Source: Mesodorylaimus sp. YZB2_4
Taxonomy: Eukaryota > Nematoda > Enoplea > Dorylaimida > Dorylaimidae
Direction: 5' to 3'
Length of the DNA: 64,000 nucleotides
Assembly: GCA_030248295.1 (NCBI GenBank)
Contig: JASANH010001223.1
Coordinates: forward strand, 62,001 to 126,000
The translations under genes and the position numbers were made by a program. Under the pieces are notes generated by a model that saw nothing but the letters and a program-made list of their open reading frames with translations, did not search any database and was not told the origin of the DNA. This document shows, one piece after another, positions 1 to 11,666 of this stretch (position 1 is its first letter; the number at the start of each line of letters is the position of its first letter).

Positions 1-301
1 ATTCTCATCTGAAAATGATGCAGTCGATAAATCGTCATCTGAAAGTGGAAGTAGAGACAAAGTCGAGGAAGTTCGAGCGCCGCCAACCTACAAAGCAATA
101 AACAAGATCCGTTCACGGTGGATTCGCCGTTGCTTTCAACAATCAACTTATAGCCATCTATCAATTTGTCACCATCAACTCATCTAAATTTGCCAAAGGC
201 CACTCGCGGAAATAGTCCCGCAATGGCTTGAGAGGTAACATCGAGCAATGTGGAAGAACAGAAGCCTCTCAGGTAGCGTTTAATACAGTTTTGGAAAAAA
301 G

Positions 302-412
302 ATTCAGTTTCAGTTAAGTTAACTGAATCTTTGAATAGATTCAGTTTCAGTTACAGTTAACTATATCTCAAAAAATTCAGTCAACTGAATTTAACTGAAT
401 GATTCAGTTTTT
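302..412. repeat. Degenerate TTCAGTT/AACTGAA repeat block
   Basis: Repeated units of the type ATTCAGTTTCAGTTAACTGAA appear in both orientations, so the block is locally self-complementary. A similar block lies about 1.2 kb downstream (1503-1656). They may be ends of one decayed element, but no open frame between them supports this. Confidence 0.5.
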
Positions 413-699
413 CCTTAAAAAGCATTTCGCACCTAGATATGAAAACTTGACGAGAACAATTCCCACTTTTCTTCAGTCAAATAACTGCTCTTCCGAATTT
501 AAGACTTCAAACAGCTCAGAAGGCGCAGTAAAGACCAAAGTCAACACCAGAGGGTGCTTTGAGAGCACAGCGATGCATGTCCATGTACGACGACCATGTC
601 TCAACAGTCCACCCACCAACAAATCCGCAGACAGACCAAGTACCTGAACCTTGTAACTGTTTTAATTCTAATGCCATAGCTCATGATTGTAATTTCTTT

Positions 700-1020
700 T
701 GGTCCGAAAGAAAGCTCTGCGCAAAATATTTAGCTCGTTTGGGCAACTACTCAGCAGAGGTCAGCGGCCGGCCGGTCCTGCAAATTTTTGGAAACATTTT
801 CGCTTCGTCGGGTCTTTTGTGCAAAACAATTCAGAACCAGAAGCCTGGAAGACGGAACCAAAGCCGATACCTGAACTGCGGGTTTAGAAGAACCCTGCGA
901 GTGTTTGTCAACTTTCTGACGCCTCGCAACGCACGAATTTAAGAAACCCGCAAGATTTTAGGAGCTGACCGCTGCTGACCAGCTGGCCATTAGGGCCAGA
1001 TATTTTCAGTATATAGCCTT
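700..1020. mobile_element. Fragment of the CTGACAAGGG MITE family
   Basis: This stretch shares the internal sequence of the elements at 49278-49709 and 53878-54311: the AAAGAAAGCTCTGCGCAAAATATT segment type, then a GGTCAGC block, and near the right side the CTGACCAGCTGGCC block. The terminal CTGACAAGGG repeats are not visible, so it is a truncated copy. Confidence 0.5.
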
Positions 1021-1502
1021 CTTCCACACCAGGAACTCGGAAATTATCGAATAAGCATGTCAAGTTCAACTCACTGGCAGGCAAAGCTCTCTAAGATCAA
1101 GAAGATGTAACTTTAAAATGTTTGTAATAAAATGATTGAAATTGAAGAAACCTTTTTTCTTATACTGTAGGTGCTTCTATTTTATTTCAATCATACCGAC
1201 TGCTTTTCAACTTGGACCTCGCCTAGCTTATAACTCTGTCACTCGGCGCTAGCCTGCAGGAAATGATGAAGCACTTCAATATTCGTGAAGATTTTGCAAC
1301 ATCTCTCCACATTTGGACCAAATTTCGAGTGGATCGATTTCTTTTACGATAACTAGCGTTTTAAGGATAACAAATACAAATACACCTCCAACTCGCGATA
1401 AAGATGATTCGAACCAGCAATTCGTCTAGCTGCGTTTCGTTTCTCTCTGAGATCTGCGCGAACATCCGCAAGCAGATTACTAATTTTCAAAAGCGTAGTA
1501 AC

Positions 1503-1656
1503 TCGAAAACTGAACTTTACTGATTCTAAAAAGAATCGGTTACAGTTAAATTCAGTTTTGGCGAGGAGATTCAGTTTCAGTTTCAGTTACACTTAACTGA
1601 ATTAAAAAGAGTCATTTAACTGATAGATCCAGTTTCAGTTTCAGTTAACAGTAACA
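1503..1656. repeat. Second TTCAGTT repeat block
   Basis: Tandem TTCAGTTTCAGTT units with interspersed AACTGAA, like the block at 302-412. Confidence 0.5.
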
Positions 1657-2078
1657 ACGCTACTCTCAAGCCAAAAATTCGTCAGTCGATCGCAACAAAG
1701 ACGGACATGTTTTTGGAGTCCTCGATAGAAACTCGTGAGTCGCAAAAGCAGGTGCTAAAAAAGCAGTTGGAGGCTGCATCAACAACTGTAGCAGTCAATG
1801 CGCGGTTAACCGAATTTTTAGACAACGAGCGGATAACTCGATACAGTGCAAGCTTTTTATCAGTAGCATAATCCAAATATACTCTATTGTTAATCTGCAA
1901 CAGTACCAGAGGCATCCAAGCAAGAACAAGTCCAAGTGAATAAAGATACAGATTACAGACACTTTTCGTTAAATCGACGGAATTTGAATTGGATGAACCT
2001 TTGAAAAAGTTGGGGAAAATTTCAGGACTTAGAGGAAATCTAGCACTCACGATACGTCAAAGAATGCAGTACATGCAC

Positions 2079-3647
2079 TCATACAGGCTTAGGACTAAAA
2101 TGGGCCTGCACTATCAAGTCTCGTCGCCTAAGGCCAGCAGTAGCCAGTTGATCATCTTGGTTGTCAGCAGCAGTCACGACGTCGTCTTCATCCATGTTGG
2201 CTTCTTCAACAAAGTCGGGCATGCACCAGTCTTTTGCTACATTATGAAGCACAGCGCAAGCGATCACATCCAAGCAAAAATTTTTTAGTGATTGACGAGA
2301 CTCATAATGAAATAATCCAAAACGACGCTTGCACTGGCCTATAGTGTTCTCAATTCTCACTCTCGTTTTCTTGTGATCCATGGTGTACTTTAGTTGACTC
2401 TCATTTATAAGAGGCTCTTTGAATGGTGTCATAAACCATTTCCGACAGGGATAGGCAGAGTCACCTAAAATGATCCCTCGCTGGTAGTTCGTCTCCATGA
2501 TATCCCATAGACAGCTTTGTCGAAGAATGTGCGAGTCGTCGGATGACCCAGGCCAGCGAGCGACGATTTGTGAATTTGTAGCGATGATCGCAAGCTGCGC
2601 GTACTTCCACATTGATAGACGTATAACCTTTCCGATTTCGATGTTGCTCAGGGTTTCCGAGTGACCGATATGTGCGACCCGTCAACACAACTTATCACTC
2701 CAGAAAAATTGCTCAATTCGTAAAAGCTTTTTACACATTCTTGGGCATAAGCACCTTCAGGAATTTTGATGTACTCATCGACCCGTTTGCAAAGAGCTTG
2801 AGAGACGGCCGTGGTCGCTTTCGATACAGCTGGCTGTGAAATGCCAAGTGGATCACCATCGAGCAATTGATAAGGCCCACCGCTTGCATGAAATCGAAGC
2901 GCAGTAAATAGCTGCTGGTCAACTGTTAAAGCATTATTGTTGTGAATGAGCCACTCAGGCACAGTAAGCTCATATTCCCGCCCGTTTACGATTCGAATTT
3001 GGTCACAACAAACAAATTAGCGGCGGATTAGTGGTGGCCCGGACGACCAAAACAAGGTCGTGAATTCGGAACTGTGCCTGATTTTGTACAGTTTAGTGAG
3101 TTCAGTAGGAAAGATTCGGTTCGGTTTGGTCGCTTCGTTGTGTTGATTCGCCTTGCTCGTATTTCACTGGTTGCAGTGAAGTGAGGCGGTGTTGCGAGGC
3201 GAGAGGCAATTTGTGAGGCGACTAGCGGGGCGACGTGTGTGGAACCGAATCGGCGTTGGAGTTTCAAGTGGTCGAACGGCTTGGGACAAGGGCTTTCTTA
3301 AAGCATAGCCCCTGACCGTTGGAGCGCCTTGGATCAAGTTTGCTTCACGGGTACCAGAGCTGCTGCGTAAGTTGAGCGGTGTGTTTCAACTCGCAGTATG
3401 CTTCCTAGGTGGTCATTAAACATCTGAGTGGTGGCACCGTATTAGGTAGGTTCAAGAACAGGTTAGGACATACATAAACATTATGATGACGAGTCTTTCG
3501 CCTTAGGTCGGGACGAAGCAAGAATGACAAATCATTCGCTCCGTCCCTCGTGAAACGATAGCGAGTGATAAATTCTTGGTCATCGTTCTCATTGTAAGGA
3601 TCGATACGATGACGGAAAATTTCTGGACGTCGAGGTTCGACAAACAA
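2079..3647 (-). pseudogene. Broken PIF/Harbinger (HARBI1-like) transposase
   Basis: Three minus-strand blocks read in family order. The N-terminal block (3405-3647) has a RYRFTRDG motif typical of HARBI1 amino ends. A middle block (about 2648-2962) carries LFTALRFHASG and, near its end, SCVDGSHISV, the first catalytic Asp region of the DDE nuclease. A third block (2079-2612) carries VARWPGSSDDSHILR, GDSAYPC and RVRIENTIGQCKRRFG, the usual distal DDE motifs. The frame shifts near 2650 (just after the first DDE motif) and again near 2570, so no intact protein is encoded. About 440 bases of unrelated sequence (2963-3404) separate the N-terminal block from the rest; this could be an intron or an insertion. 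HARBI1 proteins are normally about 350 residues, and the total here fits. Confidence 0.85.
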
Positions 3648-3654
3648 AACGTCC

Positions 3655-4160
3655 TCATCGAGTTACGAAATCCATTTTAGCAACACGACTATGTTAAACC
3701 ATAGACAAACCTCGCAGGAAACCCGATTTTAGGTGCTCTCGACCACCTGAACCTTTTTTCTTGGAAGGGTCAAACTCGCTTGAACGTTTCTTCAAGGAAA
3801 GTTTCTGGAATAGCATTTCGTGTAAACCCTTTAAGCTCGCTGGAAAACTTGACCCGCTGACAGGAAAACAGCCAACAAAACGGTTTCTGTAGTAGTTTTT
3901 ACTTTGACCTCGAAGGAAACCACCAAGCTGACTGGAAACCCTCACAGGAAAACGCTTCTGGAATACGGCCTCTGAGGCCGTATTCCAGAAACTCGAAAGA
4001 AACCTCGAGGTGAAAGGAAAATTTTCCTGCAAGGTCACTGGAACTTTCCTTCAAGCTCGCAGGGTAAAATCTCTTGGAGCTCGACGGAACTTTCCTGTGA
4101 GCTTAAAGGAAAATCGCCCGGTGAGGTGACCCTATTCCAGAAGCACAGTGACCTCAAAGG
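3655..4160. repeat. CTGGAAA/CAGGAAA degenerate repeat tract
   Basis: The tract is built of roughly 30-45 base degenerate units containing CTCGCTGGAAAACTT or CTCACAGGAAAAC. It starts with an ATCCATTTTAG...ACTATGTTAAACCATAG sequence. The same lead-in and units recur at 5077-5400, so the tract belongs to the duplicated unit that includes the transposase. Confidence 0.65.
3956..3990. repeat. Perfect 17+1+17 palindrome
   Basis: Two 17-base arms (TTCTGGAATACGGCCTC and its exact complement) flank one central T. The left arm recurs at about 5380 and a partial right arm at 4131, so the palindrome is probably a property of the repeat family and not of this copy alone. Confidence 0.8.
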
Positions 4161-4252
4161 AAACTTCAAGTGAGCTGGAAGGAATTAGCTCAGTGGATTT
4201 TACGGTTTCAACTAAGTGACTACATGTTCAGGCACTCACACATGATATGGGA

Positions 4253-5070
4253 TGAAATGGAACTGCGTCAGTCTCGTCGCCTAAGCCCGATAAAAGTCAG
4301 TCGCCATTTTTGTTGTCATCGGCGATCACGATGTCCTTCATCTATGGTGTTTTCTGCAAAAAAGTCGGGCATGTGCCAGTCGAAGCACCGTGCGGCCAGC
4401 CTTATCCATGCAGCCAGTTTTGTGCCCAACGAGACTCAGAATGAAGTCATCCAAAATGCCGCTTACACTTGTCGATTGTGTTCTCGATTCTCACCCTCGT
4501 TTTCTTGTGAGCCTTGTTATACTCCCGTTAACTCTCATTTCAAAGAGGCTCTTTGAATGGTGCCATCCTGGAGGCCATTTTCGGCATGGATAGGCCGAGT
4601 CGACTGAAATGATCCCTCGCTGGTAATACATCTACGACATCCCACAGGCAGCTCTGTCGAAAAATGTGCGAGTTGTGGGATGACTCCAACTATGTATGTA
4701 CAGTATACAGTATTAGTGAATTCATACAATGATGGTCGTACGCTACTTCCACGTTGACAGACGTGCACTCTTTTGATTTCGATATTGCTCAGGGTTATCT
4801 CGAGACGTCTCAACCGCCCAACCTAACTAAAATTTGCTCACACCCAACCTTGCACACATTCTTAAGCATAAGCGCCTTCAGGAAATGCCTTTAATGTACC
4901 TGACTTTTTTGCAAAATGCTTCGGAGACAGCTGTAATCATTTTCGATAGAGCTGCAGTAGCTGTGAAATGCTAGGCTTATCACCATCGAGCAATTGATAT
5001 GGCTTATTGCTTGCATAAAATCAAAGCGCAGTAAGCAGCTGCTGCTCAACTCTTCATCAAAGCATTATTT
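4253..5070 (-). pseudogene. Degenerate second HARBI1-like copy
   Basis: This aligns by eye with about 2104-2945 along its length: the CTCGTCGCCTAAG, GATCCCTCGCTGGTA, TGTGCGAGT and AGCAATTGATA landmarks occur in the same order and orientation. It is more decayed, with no long open frame. It lacks the roughly 700 bases present in the first copy between 2945 and 3650 and then joins directly to a copy of the 3655-4160 tract. Confidence 0.75.
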
Positions 5071-5076
5071 GTTCTC

Positions 5077-5400
5077 ATCGAGTTCAACGAGATCCATTTT
5101 AGGAGCACGACTATGTTAAACCATAGACAAACCTCGCAAGAAACCCGATTTTAGGTGCTCTCGACCACCTGAACCTTTTTTCGTGGAAGGTGGTCAAACT
5201 CGCAGGAACTTTTCTCCGAGGAAAGTTTCTGGAATAGCATTTTGTGTAAACCCTTTAAGCTCGCTGGAAAACTTGACCCGCTGACAGGAAAACACTTAGC
5301 GGAATTGTTTCTGTAATAGGGTTTACTGTGATGATGGAGGAAACAACCCAGCTGACTGGAAAACCTCACAGGAAAACGCTTCTGGAATACGGCCTCTGAC
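5077..5400. repeat. Second copy of the CTGGAAA repeat tract
   Basis: It carries the same lead-in (ATCCATTTTAGGAGCACGAC) and the same unit order as 3655-4000, including the TTCTGGAATACGGCCTC palindrome arm near its end. Confidence 0.7.
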
Positions 5401-6192
5401 CTGACGCTGACCTAACCCTGACTTCTGACTTCGACGAAACCTCAAAAATTTTTTCTGACGTTGACCCTGACTTGGGTGCGTGATATGGTCAACACGGTGT
5501 GCTTTAACAGGTCGCGCAATGACTTCACACTGCCTGGCCAGGATAGTCGATTCTGCTGGCTCTGCTGCTAGCCAGTGTAATGTAATAAAACACAACAGTT
5601 CCTAAATTTCACCAGGCTACCCCTAGCCAGCCAATGGTCACTTCTAAATCGACCAGCTCACTGAACATGAGACTTGATCAGTTTCTTCTGATCATAAGCT
5701 AGAAATCTGTGATAAAAAACCTCTGGAAAACTTAATGAGAGCCAGAGAAATCTTTTATGAGTTACAAACAAAAAATTTTGCACCGCACCAGAAGGAACAA
5801 AAATTCCATACATTCGTATTAATCAAAATCATATCCATATCTATATTTTTGCCATATACCAAAAATGCATCCAAGTCACTTTTAAGAAGCTTATCTTGGA
5901 CATGAATGCTGTAAGGGTCGACTCCGATTATTCTGCAACGAGGAGGCACTTATGCACTTCAGGGGGCGCAAAAAAAATTTTAAGTCCGGTCAGGACTTGG
6001 AAGAAAATATATATAAGTCCGGAACTGGCACAGCGTGCCAAGTTGTGGTGATAGAATCAGTCGGTGTGTAAATGTGACCAAGGCCCTGGCCTGGCTGGAT
6101 GAAAAACTAGTTGATGGGAATGGCGCGCGAAATGAATTAGGGGCATCAAGGCAAGATGGGAATGACAGGGTAAAGGACCACCTAAGTAAACA
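5401..6192. other. No gene seen
   Basis: AT-rich intergenic sequence. At 5400-5470 there is a short run of CCTGAC/CTGACTT variants that looks like the decayed end of the preceding repeat tract. I see no coding signal. Confidence 0.5.
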
Positions 6193-7727
6193 TATAGTCG
6201 GATTACTCACACAGTCTAAACCCACTACGACGGGCGGCGCCAGTCGTAGTGGGTTGGCCAATGGCCGCGCGAAGCACGAAACTAGTAACCAGTGCGCGCC
6301 TGCAAACAGGTTGCTTGTATGCAAGGGGTGGGAGAGTTTTAGCGAAAGGACATGTACGTAGCTAAGGATTTTCGCGCTCGGCGGATACTATTGACCTTTT
6401 AGGGCGAGCTTTTGTGGTGGACCACAATATTTTACACACCATGGCTACTCGAAAAGAATCGTTTTGGGGTGACCTATGTGGCTGTGAAAGAGCGTCTTTA
6501 AACATTGGAGTTCTTACATGCCGCTGCTGTTGCTCCTCCAGGGTTAGTACTAAACATGGAGAAGGATAGATAAACGTTGATCCCCACTTGCCTCGCTGTC
6601 CATCAGCCTTCCCGCGTCTTTTCATGGGAGGTGCCGCATCTGCTGGTGACTTCTCTGGTACCGACATTTTGGGCTTCGTCGCAAAATCGCTTCCTCAAGT
6701 GCCCTTGGCGATATCACTAACAGTGTTGCGGCTAACGGTAAGTTTAAACGCTGCAGCTGTAGCCGCGACAGGATGGGTGCTAGAGGCGGCAAAAACCAGG
6801 TTTGCATTGATCACTGCTTGCCTAAGTTGTGCATCAGGGGTGCGTAAGTTGTGCATCATCGAATTTCTTGATTGGCGGCACTGCATCTTTGCGAAATTCA
6901 GGACGCAAATGTTTTTCCCTCGTGAACTTTCTTGTATTGAACTGATGCATCTGCTGCACTGCTGGCGCAAGGTACCAACGATCTTCAGTGGCTTTAATTT
7001 CTCTCAGTTTTAGCGGGATCAGCTTGCAGTTGCGGAATAAATTTAGCGTATCCTGCGTGATCCCATTTACAGGCGTTTTTGAGTGCGTTTTGACGCTGAT
7101 CCGCCATCCACTCCATTCATACTTGTGTCCATGTTAATATTAATGCTGGCATCTGGTTCCGTAAGCACCTCGGTTTCCTCATCAGTGTCGCCATGTTTGC
7201 TTTCGCGAACTAATCCTAATAAAATTGGTGGTACGATAAATAGAGTTGTCATGATTTTTGTTTACCACGACTCATGCAATGCAGTACCTTGGCTAAAGTT
7301 CAGAAAGGACAGTTCAGCCTGCTTTGTGGATGTGCAGGGAGACGGAAGACATATTCACTAAGCAAAACCGAGCTAGGTTCGAAAACATTAGCTTTTCTGC
7401 ATTTATCAATGTGCAGATAGTCTTCTCGATGTCATGCGGCTGTCTAGAAGGCCCCGCTCAAAAAAGGTATCACAAATCTGGCGCTAGGAATTCGAAAAAA
7501 CGCCGCCCCTAGCATACAAGAAACCTGTTTTCAGGCGCGCTCTCGTTACTAGTTTTGTGTTTCGCGCGGCCGTGGGCCTCCCCGCCAGACTGGCGCCGTG
7601 CATCGTAGTGCCTCTAGGCTGATTAATCCGACTATAGTTTTGTGTTTCGCGCGGCCATGGGCCGCCCCGCCAGTCTGGCGCCGCCCGTCGTAGTGGGTCT
7701 AGACTGACTGTGAGTAATCCGACTATA
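6193..7727. mobile_element. 1.5 kb TIR element (TATAGTCGGATTACTC ends)
   Basis: The left end begins TATAGTCGGATTACTCACA and runs through CACTACGACGGGCGGCGCCAG, GGCCGCGCGAA and GCGCGCCTG to about 6335. The right side (about 7500-7727) carries the same sequence inverted and ends GTGAGTAATCCGACTATA. The right arm contains a partial duplication of its TTTTGTGTTTCGCGCGGCC segment. The interior has only short overlapping minus-strand frames between 6362 and 7252 that I cannot assign to a transposase family. It is probably a non-autonomous or decayed DNA transposon. Confidence 0.7.
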
Positions 7728-8038
7728 GGAGCGTCTCCATTACAAGGCCACTTTACCATGCAAAGAGCGATGGAAAGACACAAACGCTTGCTATGACTAG
7801 CCTGTTCGAATTGCTCTGTAGTAGCAGATTCTCGTAATTTAATACATGCTTTTCCACACTTGAGGCGCGGCATTCTCGTGCTTCCATCGCCTCATTTCCC
7901 TGCTTCTGTTGCACTCTGGATGCCAAATCTTATTTGCATTTATTTTATTAAAAAAGTTAAGTTCAAGCTGACAAATACATAATACATGCGTGATAAGTTA
8001 CAATGGTGGGTGATGGTCTGATTATCACATGGGGAGCC

Positions 8039-9020
8039 TCAGTCGTGTCTGCTGCCGGGGCCCCTCTGGTTGCAACAGCTTGCAAAGAATGGCATTCTAC
8101 AATGACAGGCTTTTACCTCCTTTAAGTCTTTGGTCTCAGTCTTGTCTTTGGTGCAGCTGCATGCTGGAAAGCAGCTGTTGTCTGGACAGTGGCTTCCATT
8201 GAATCGACCTGGCATTGAAAAGCAGCACGGTTTCGAACTAGTTTCATCGGATGGATAGGAAGGCAAATCCACAACTTCATGCTTTTTGGCTGCCGAGCCA
8301 TGCGCCGTCGCATTGAGCACACTCGAACCATGAATATTTTCCTTTGGCTCCTTGATCATCTTCTCCACATGAGCTCTTGCTTCATGTATAATTTGACTGT
8401 CGTCGACTTGGCGGCGCGTGATCAATTTAGCCAAAGCCGCCACAGCACCCAGCGAATCGGCGCCAGCCGCGCTCGGCGCAGCTAATGCACCTGGTGCTGG
8501 AGGGGCGCTGAAGGCAGACAGGTATGGCAAAAGCTGGATGAGTTCTCTCAAACCGAGTCCACTCGATTCGGTGCGACGGAAATTAGCGTTGTGACCACTG
8601 CCGCAAACATTGCATCGTTTCTGTCTATGCGCTAAAAAATTGGTAAGTCAGCCTTTAGGCGCATACGGGTATGTATGTACATTGGCGGACTGACAATGAG
8701 ATCAGATCCTGGCATCATAGTCTGCTTCCAAGCAAGTGTACTTACCTCTTCCTTCTAAGCCCACATCCATAGCAGCCACTGCAGAGACTAGCCAAATAAT
8801 GACCACAGTCTTCATCATTTTCTTGCTTGTCTTCAACTCCTGCCTCGCTTTCTTGCCTTTCTTTCTTGGCATCTAGCATTTCTTTTATAGCAATGCATGA
8901 ACCAGATCGCTGACACAGTATCCTGTCCATGGCCTCGTACAATATGCTACTATGCAGATCGCAAACCCTGCTGTATGCATTGTTTAAATAGACAACTCTT
9001 TCTTTTTGGTGTACACACAA
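8039..9020 (-). CDS. Tentative two-exon Cys-rich protein, function unknown
   Basis: Exon 1 (about 8746-9020) is open and has a clear donor, AGAG|GTAAGT. Exon 2 (8039 to about 8627) starts in a compatible phase after GCATAG. The joined frame gives a roughly 290-residue protein. It has a central CNVC segment followed by an Ala/Pro-rich stretch (about residues 130-155), a charged helix-like stretch, and a carboxy end rich in Cys pairs (KPCC, CSCTK, CHC, SCC). No ATG opens the visible first exon at 9020, where the frame begins at a TTG. Either an upstream exon is missing or translation starts at the internal Met about 30 codons in. I recognise no family. The composition is unlike random sequence, but a chance open frame cannot be excluded. 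Confidence 0.35.
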
Positions 9021-10334
9021 TGCTTAGCCCGCTTTGGGGATGCTGCGCCTGATCGTGTGGGACTTAGCAAACACGAGTAGGTGCCGCGTGTACAGCTGCA
9101 AAGCTGAGGTCTTGTCCACGAAACGTTTTTTTCGCGAGGTGACCGTCTTGCAAGGTGGGGTGTCTGACCATTTGTTTACCTGTAAGTCTTTCAGTAGCAC
9201 CAACATACACACAGCAAAATTTGTTGCGACAAATAGAAAAAGTTGACACGAACGAATGTTCACCAATCGTGACTAGCGTAAGCCTGTCGGGCCGCACCGC
9301 AGTGGCAGCCTTGACGAAATGCCAAGGTTTTCCCACAGTGATGCCACAGGGGGAAACACAAAACTCTGCCATATGAAGCTTTTTGTTCACAAAAGTTCTG
9401 ACCAGCATGCTGCCCCTTCTGCGTGCATTTCTGTCTCACTCTGCCATCTACTGTCTCAATTCTTCGACCATTTTGAGTAATTTCCATAATGTTTATTGAA
9501 AATGGCAAGGCAAGGCAAAAACGGCAAGCACTGAAACTTAATGCTGAGATTGCACTGCGCACCATAATAACTGATTCTTAAAATAGTTACACCCACCTGC
9601 AAAAACATCGACTGCGCATCGCAAATGCTCACTGAAAACGAGCGCATTGTTCTTTAGTGGAATGGCCTTTGATGGGCCTTCGCCATGCAGACTTTGATCG
9701 AGATAATTGATCGATTTGATCGAGATGACACACAGGTTATGAAACATTGAATACTATCTTGAATGCATGCCAGTTCAATCTAGTTTTTGGTAGATATACA
9801 GTGCATTTGATTTAGCTAAGGCATAGATCGAATGTTCCACTGCTTCCTCTAAACGTTGCTATAGCGACTTTGATCGAGATAAATCATGCGGGTTGTGAAA
9901 ATTTGTAAAATATCTCGAATGCATATCCACTTCATATACCCTTCATTCATTTCGCTTTGACCCCTTTCCTTAAAAATGGAAGTCCAGTCAAGCTGACCCC
10001 CATAGCAAATTTTCTCTCTGAAAAAGCATCGCTGCTGGCATCGTCCGATCTGGCTGAACTGACCTGCCAATATGGTGAGTGGGTGGATCAGTTATATCTG
10101 ATCCAACTGCCGCATCAGATAAACATCGTGTCATAAGGCGCCATTGACGTTACATAAAAATTGCTTTACCTGACTGAAATAAATAACTGATTTTTAATTT
10201 TAATTAAAGAAAGCTTTTATCGCATTCCTGTAGAGCGGACAATTCTCCACAACTTTTATGCTGAGGTCAGCAAGGGATCGCTGAAAATTTTGACTGAAAC
10301 GTTGATGTATTTCAAAAGTGGTAGCAGCAGCTGT
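9021..10334. other. No gene seen
   Basis: Short frames only. Two blocks at about 9690-9740 and 9865-9910 share a TTTGATCGAGATAA motif. I see no splice-supported coding sequence. Confidence 0.45.
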
Positions 10335-11180
10335 TATATGTACCGGGTTGGCGAGAGAGATGGTCGCGGATGTTGATAGCTATATTTCGCGGGTTTTTTC
10401 AAATTTCTGAACGATACTTCAACATTGAACAGTACAAAGTCCGTAAAAGTCTGTTCTTTAAAGTCTGTTCTTCAAAAGTTTTAGAGTCGCGCGGCTTTTT
10501 TGCTGTAAGTTGACAGGTGTAGGAAGTGAAGTCGGCGTGGAGAGGGAGGACAAGGAGTTCCTTTGTAAATGCCGTGACCATGGCTAGTTTAGGACAATTG
10601 AATCCATGAAAAATGACCTTAATTAGGCTGCGCCCTACATCACTGACTGAAGTTTGCTGTTCTTGCCTGTTCGCTTCTTGACCAGTGATGCTCAGGCATG
10701 CGAAAGGGAAATTCGATCGCATCACAAAATAGTGGCGGTGCAAGGTGAGTTTTTGACGTCAGCGCAAGTTTCTGGAGCTGATTGCATTACGGTGCGCTTT
10801 TTTGCGATAGCTCTAAAACTGAGCAGAGACCAACATTTCAGATGCGGCTACATCCGATTCGCCTGACCGCTGTTGCGACAGCCAGTCCTCCAATAAGTTT
10901 TCGATGAAGTGAACCTGCCAACTTGATACAACAGACATGCTGTGAGTGCTGAGATGTGATACCACATCTTCAAAAAAACACGCTCCATGCAGACTTCACT
11001 TCCAGCACGTGTCCACTTACAGCAAAAAAGACGCAAAAAAGCCGATAAAAATTTTTGAAAATACTAAATCCTAGACTTTTTACTTTACGACGCCCAAGTG
11101 TCGTTCAGAAATTTGAAAAACCCGCGAAATATAGCCATTTAGCATCCGCGAGCATCTCTTGCCAACCCGGTACGTTACTC
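10335..11180. mobile_element. 0.85 kb long inverted repeat element
   Basis: The left arm (about 10335-10560) contains ACCGGGTTGGCGAGAGA, GTCGCGGATG, ATATTTCGCGGGTTTTT and, further in, TTGCTGTAAGTTGACAGGTG. The right arm (about 10975-11180) carries the same landmarks inverted, ending TTGCCAACCCGGT. Arms of about 200 bases around a spacer of about 400 bases fit a foldback-type or non-autonomous TIR element. No coding capacity is seen. Confidence 0.65.
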
Positions 11181-11666
11181 CAGCGGTCACGTTTGGCTTT
11201 AAGGTTTGGTTTAACTCATTTTTTTAAAGATGCTTATGATTTACTATCACCACACGCTTTCGAGAGCTCGAAGGTGGAGGGACACGATATACACGCAATG
11301 ATTTACCCTCCACACGAAACTGCTCTGCGTGATTGCGTGATTAAGATATCAGTAGAAGTAATTTTCATACGCCAGTGACATTTGCACACCATCAGCATTT
11401 TCAGCAGGTGAGAAATAAGCACAAAACTGTCCCACATGCTCGTTATTGCTTTGTATTGAATCAATGCTGCCACTCCCCCTCATGCTTGTTATGTATAAGT
11501 CTTTTCCTGACTGGCTGGTGGACTTCAGGTCTGAAATCACTGCAAAAGTGTTCAACCCTAGAAAACCTCCTTTTCGAGCCACTCTCAAACATACTGATCT
11601 GCAATTACACTTCATTTATTCATGTCATATAATTACTTAACACTCGATCACTACGTAAAGCCAAAG
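11181..11666. other. No gene seen; 3' flank of the channel gene
   Basis: This lies just downstream of the channel stop codon on the minus strand. I see no further conserved frame. Confidence 0.4.

Larger units (their letters stand above)
1..2078. other. Gene-free region with repeats
   Basis: I see no supportable gene here. The open frames are short, start mostly at non-ATG codons and show no family motifs. The stretch holds two blocks of CAGTT-type repeats (302-412 and 1503-1656) and a fragment of the CTGACAAGGG MITE family (about 700-1020), listed separately. Confidence 0.6.
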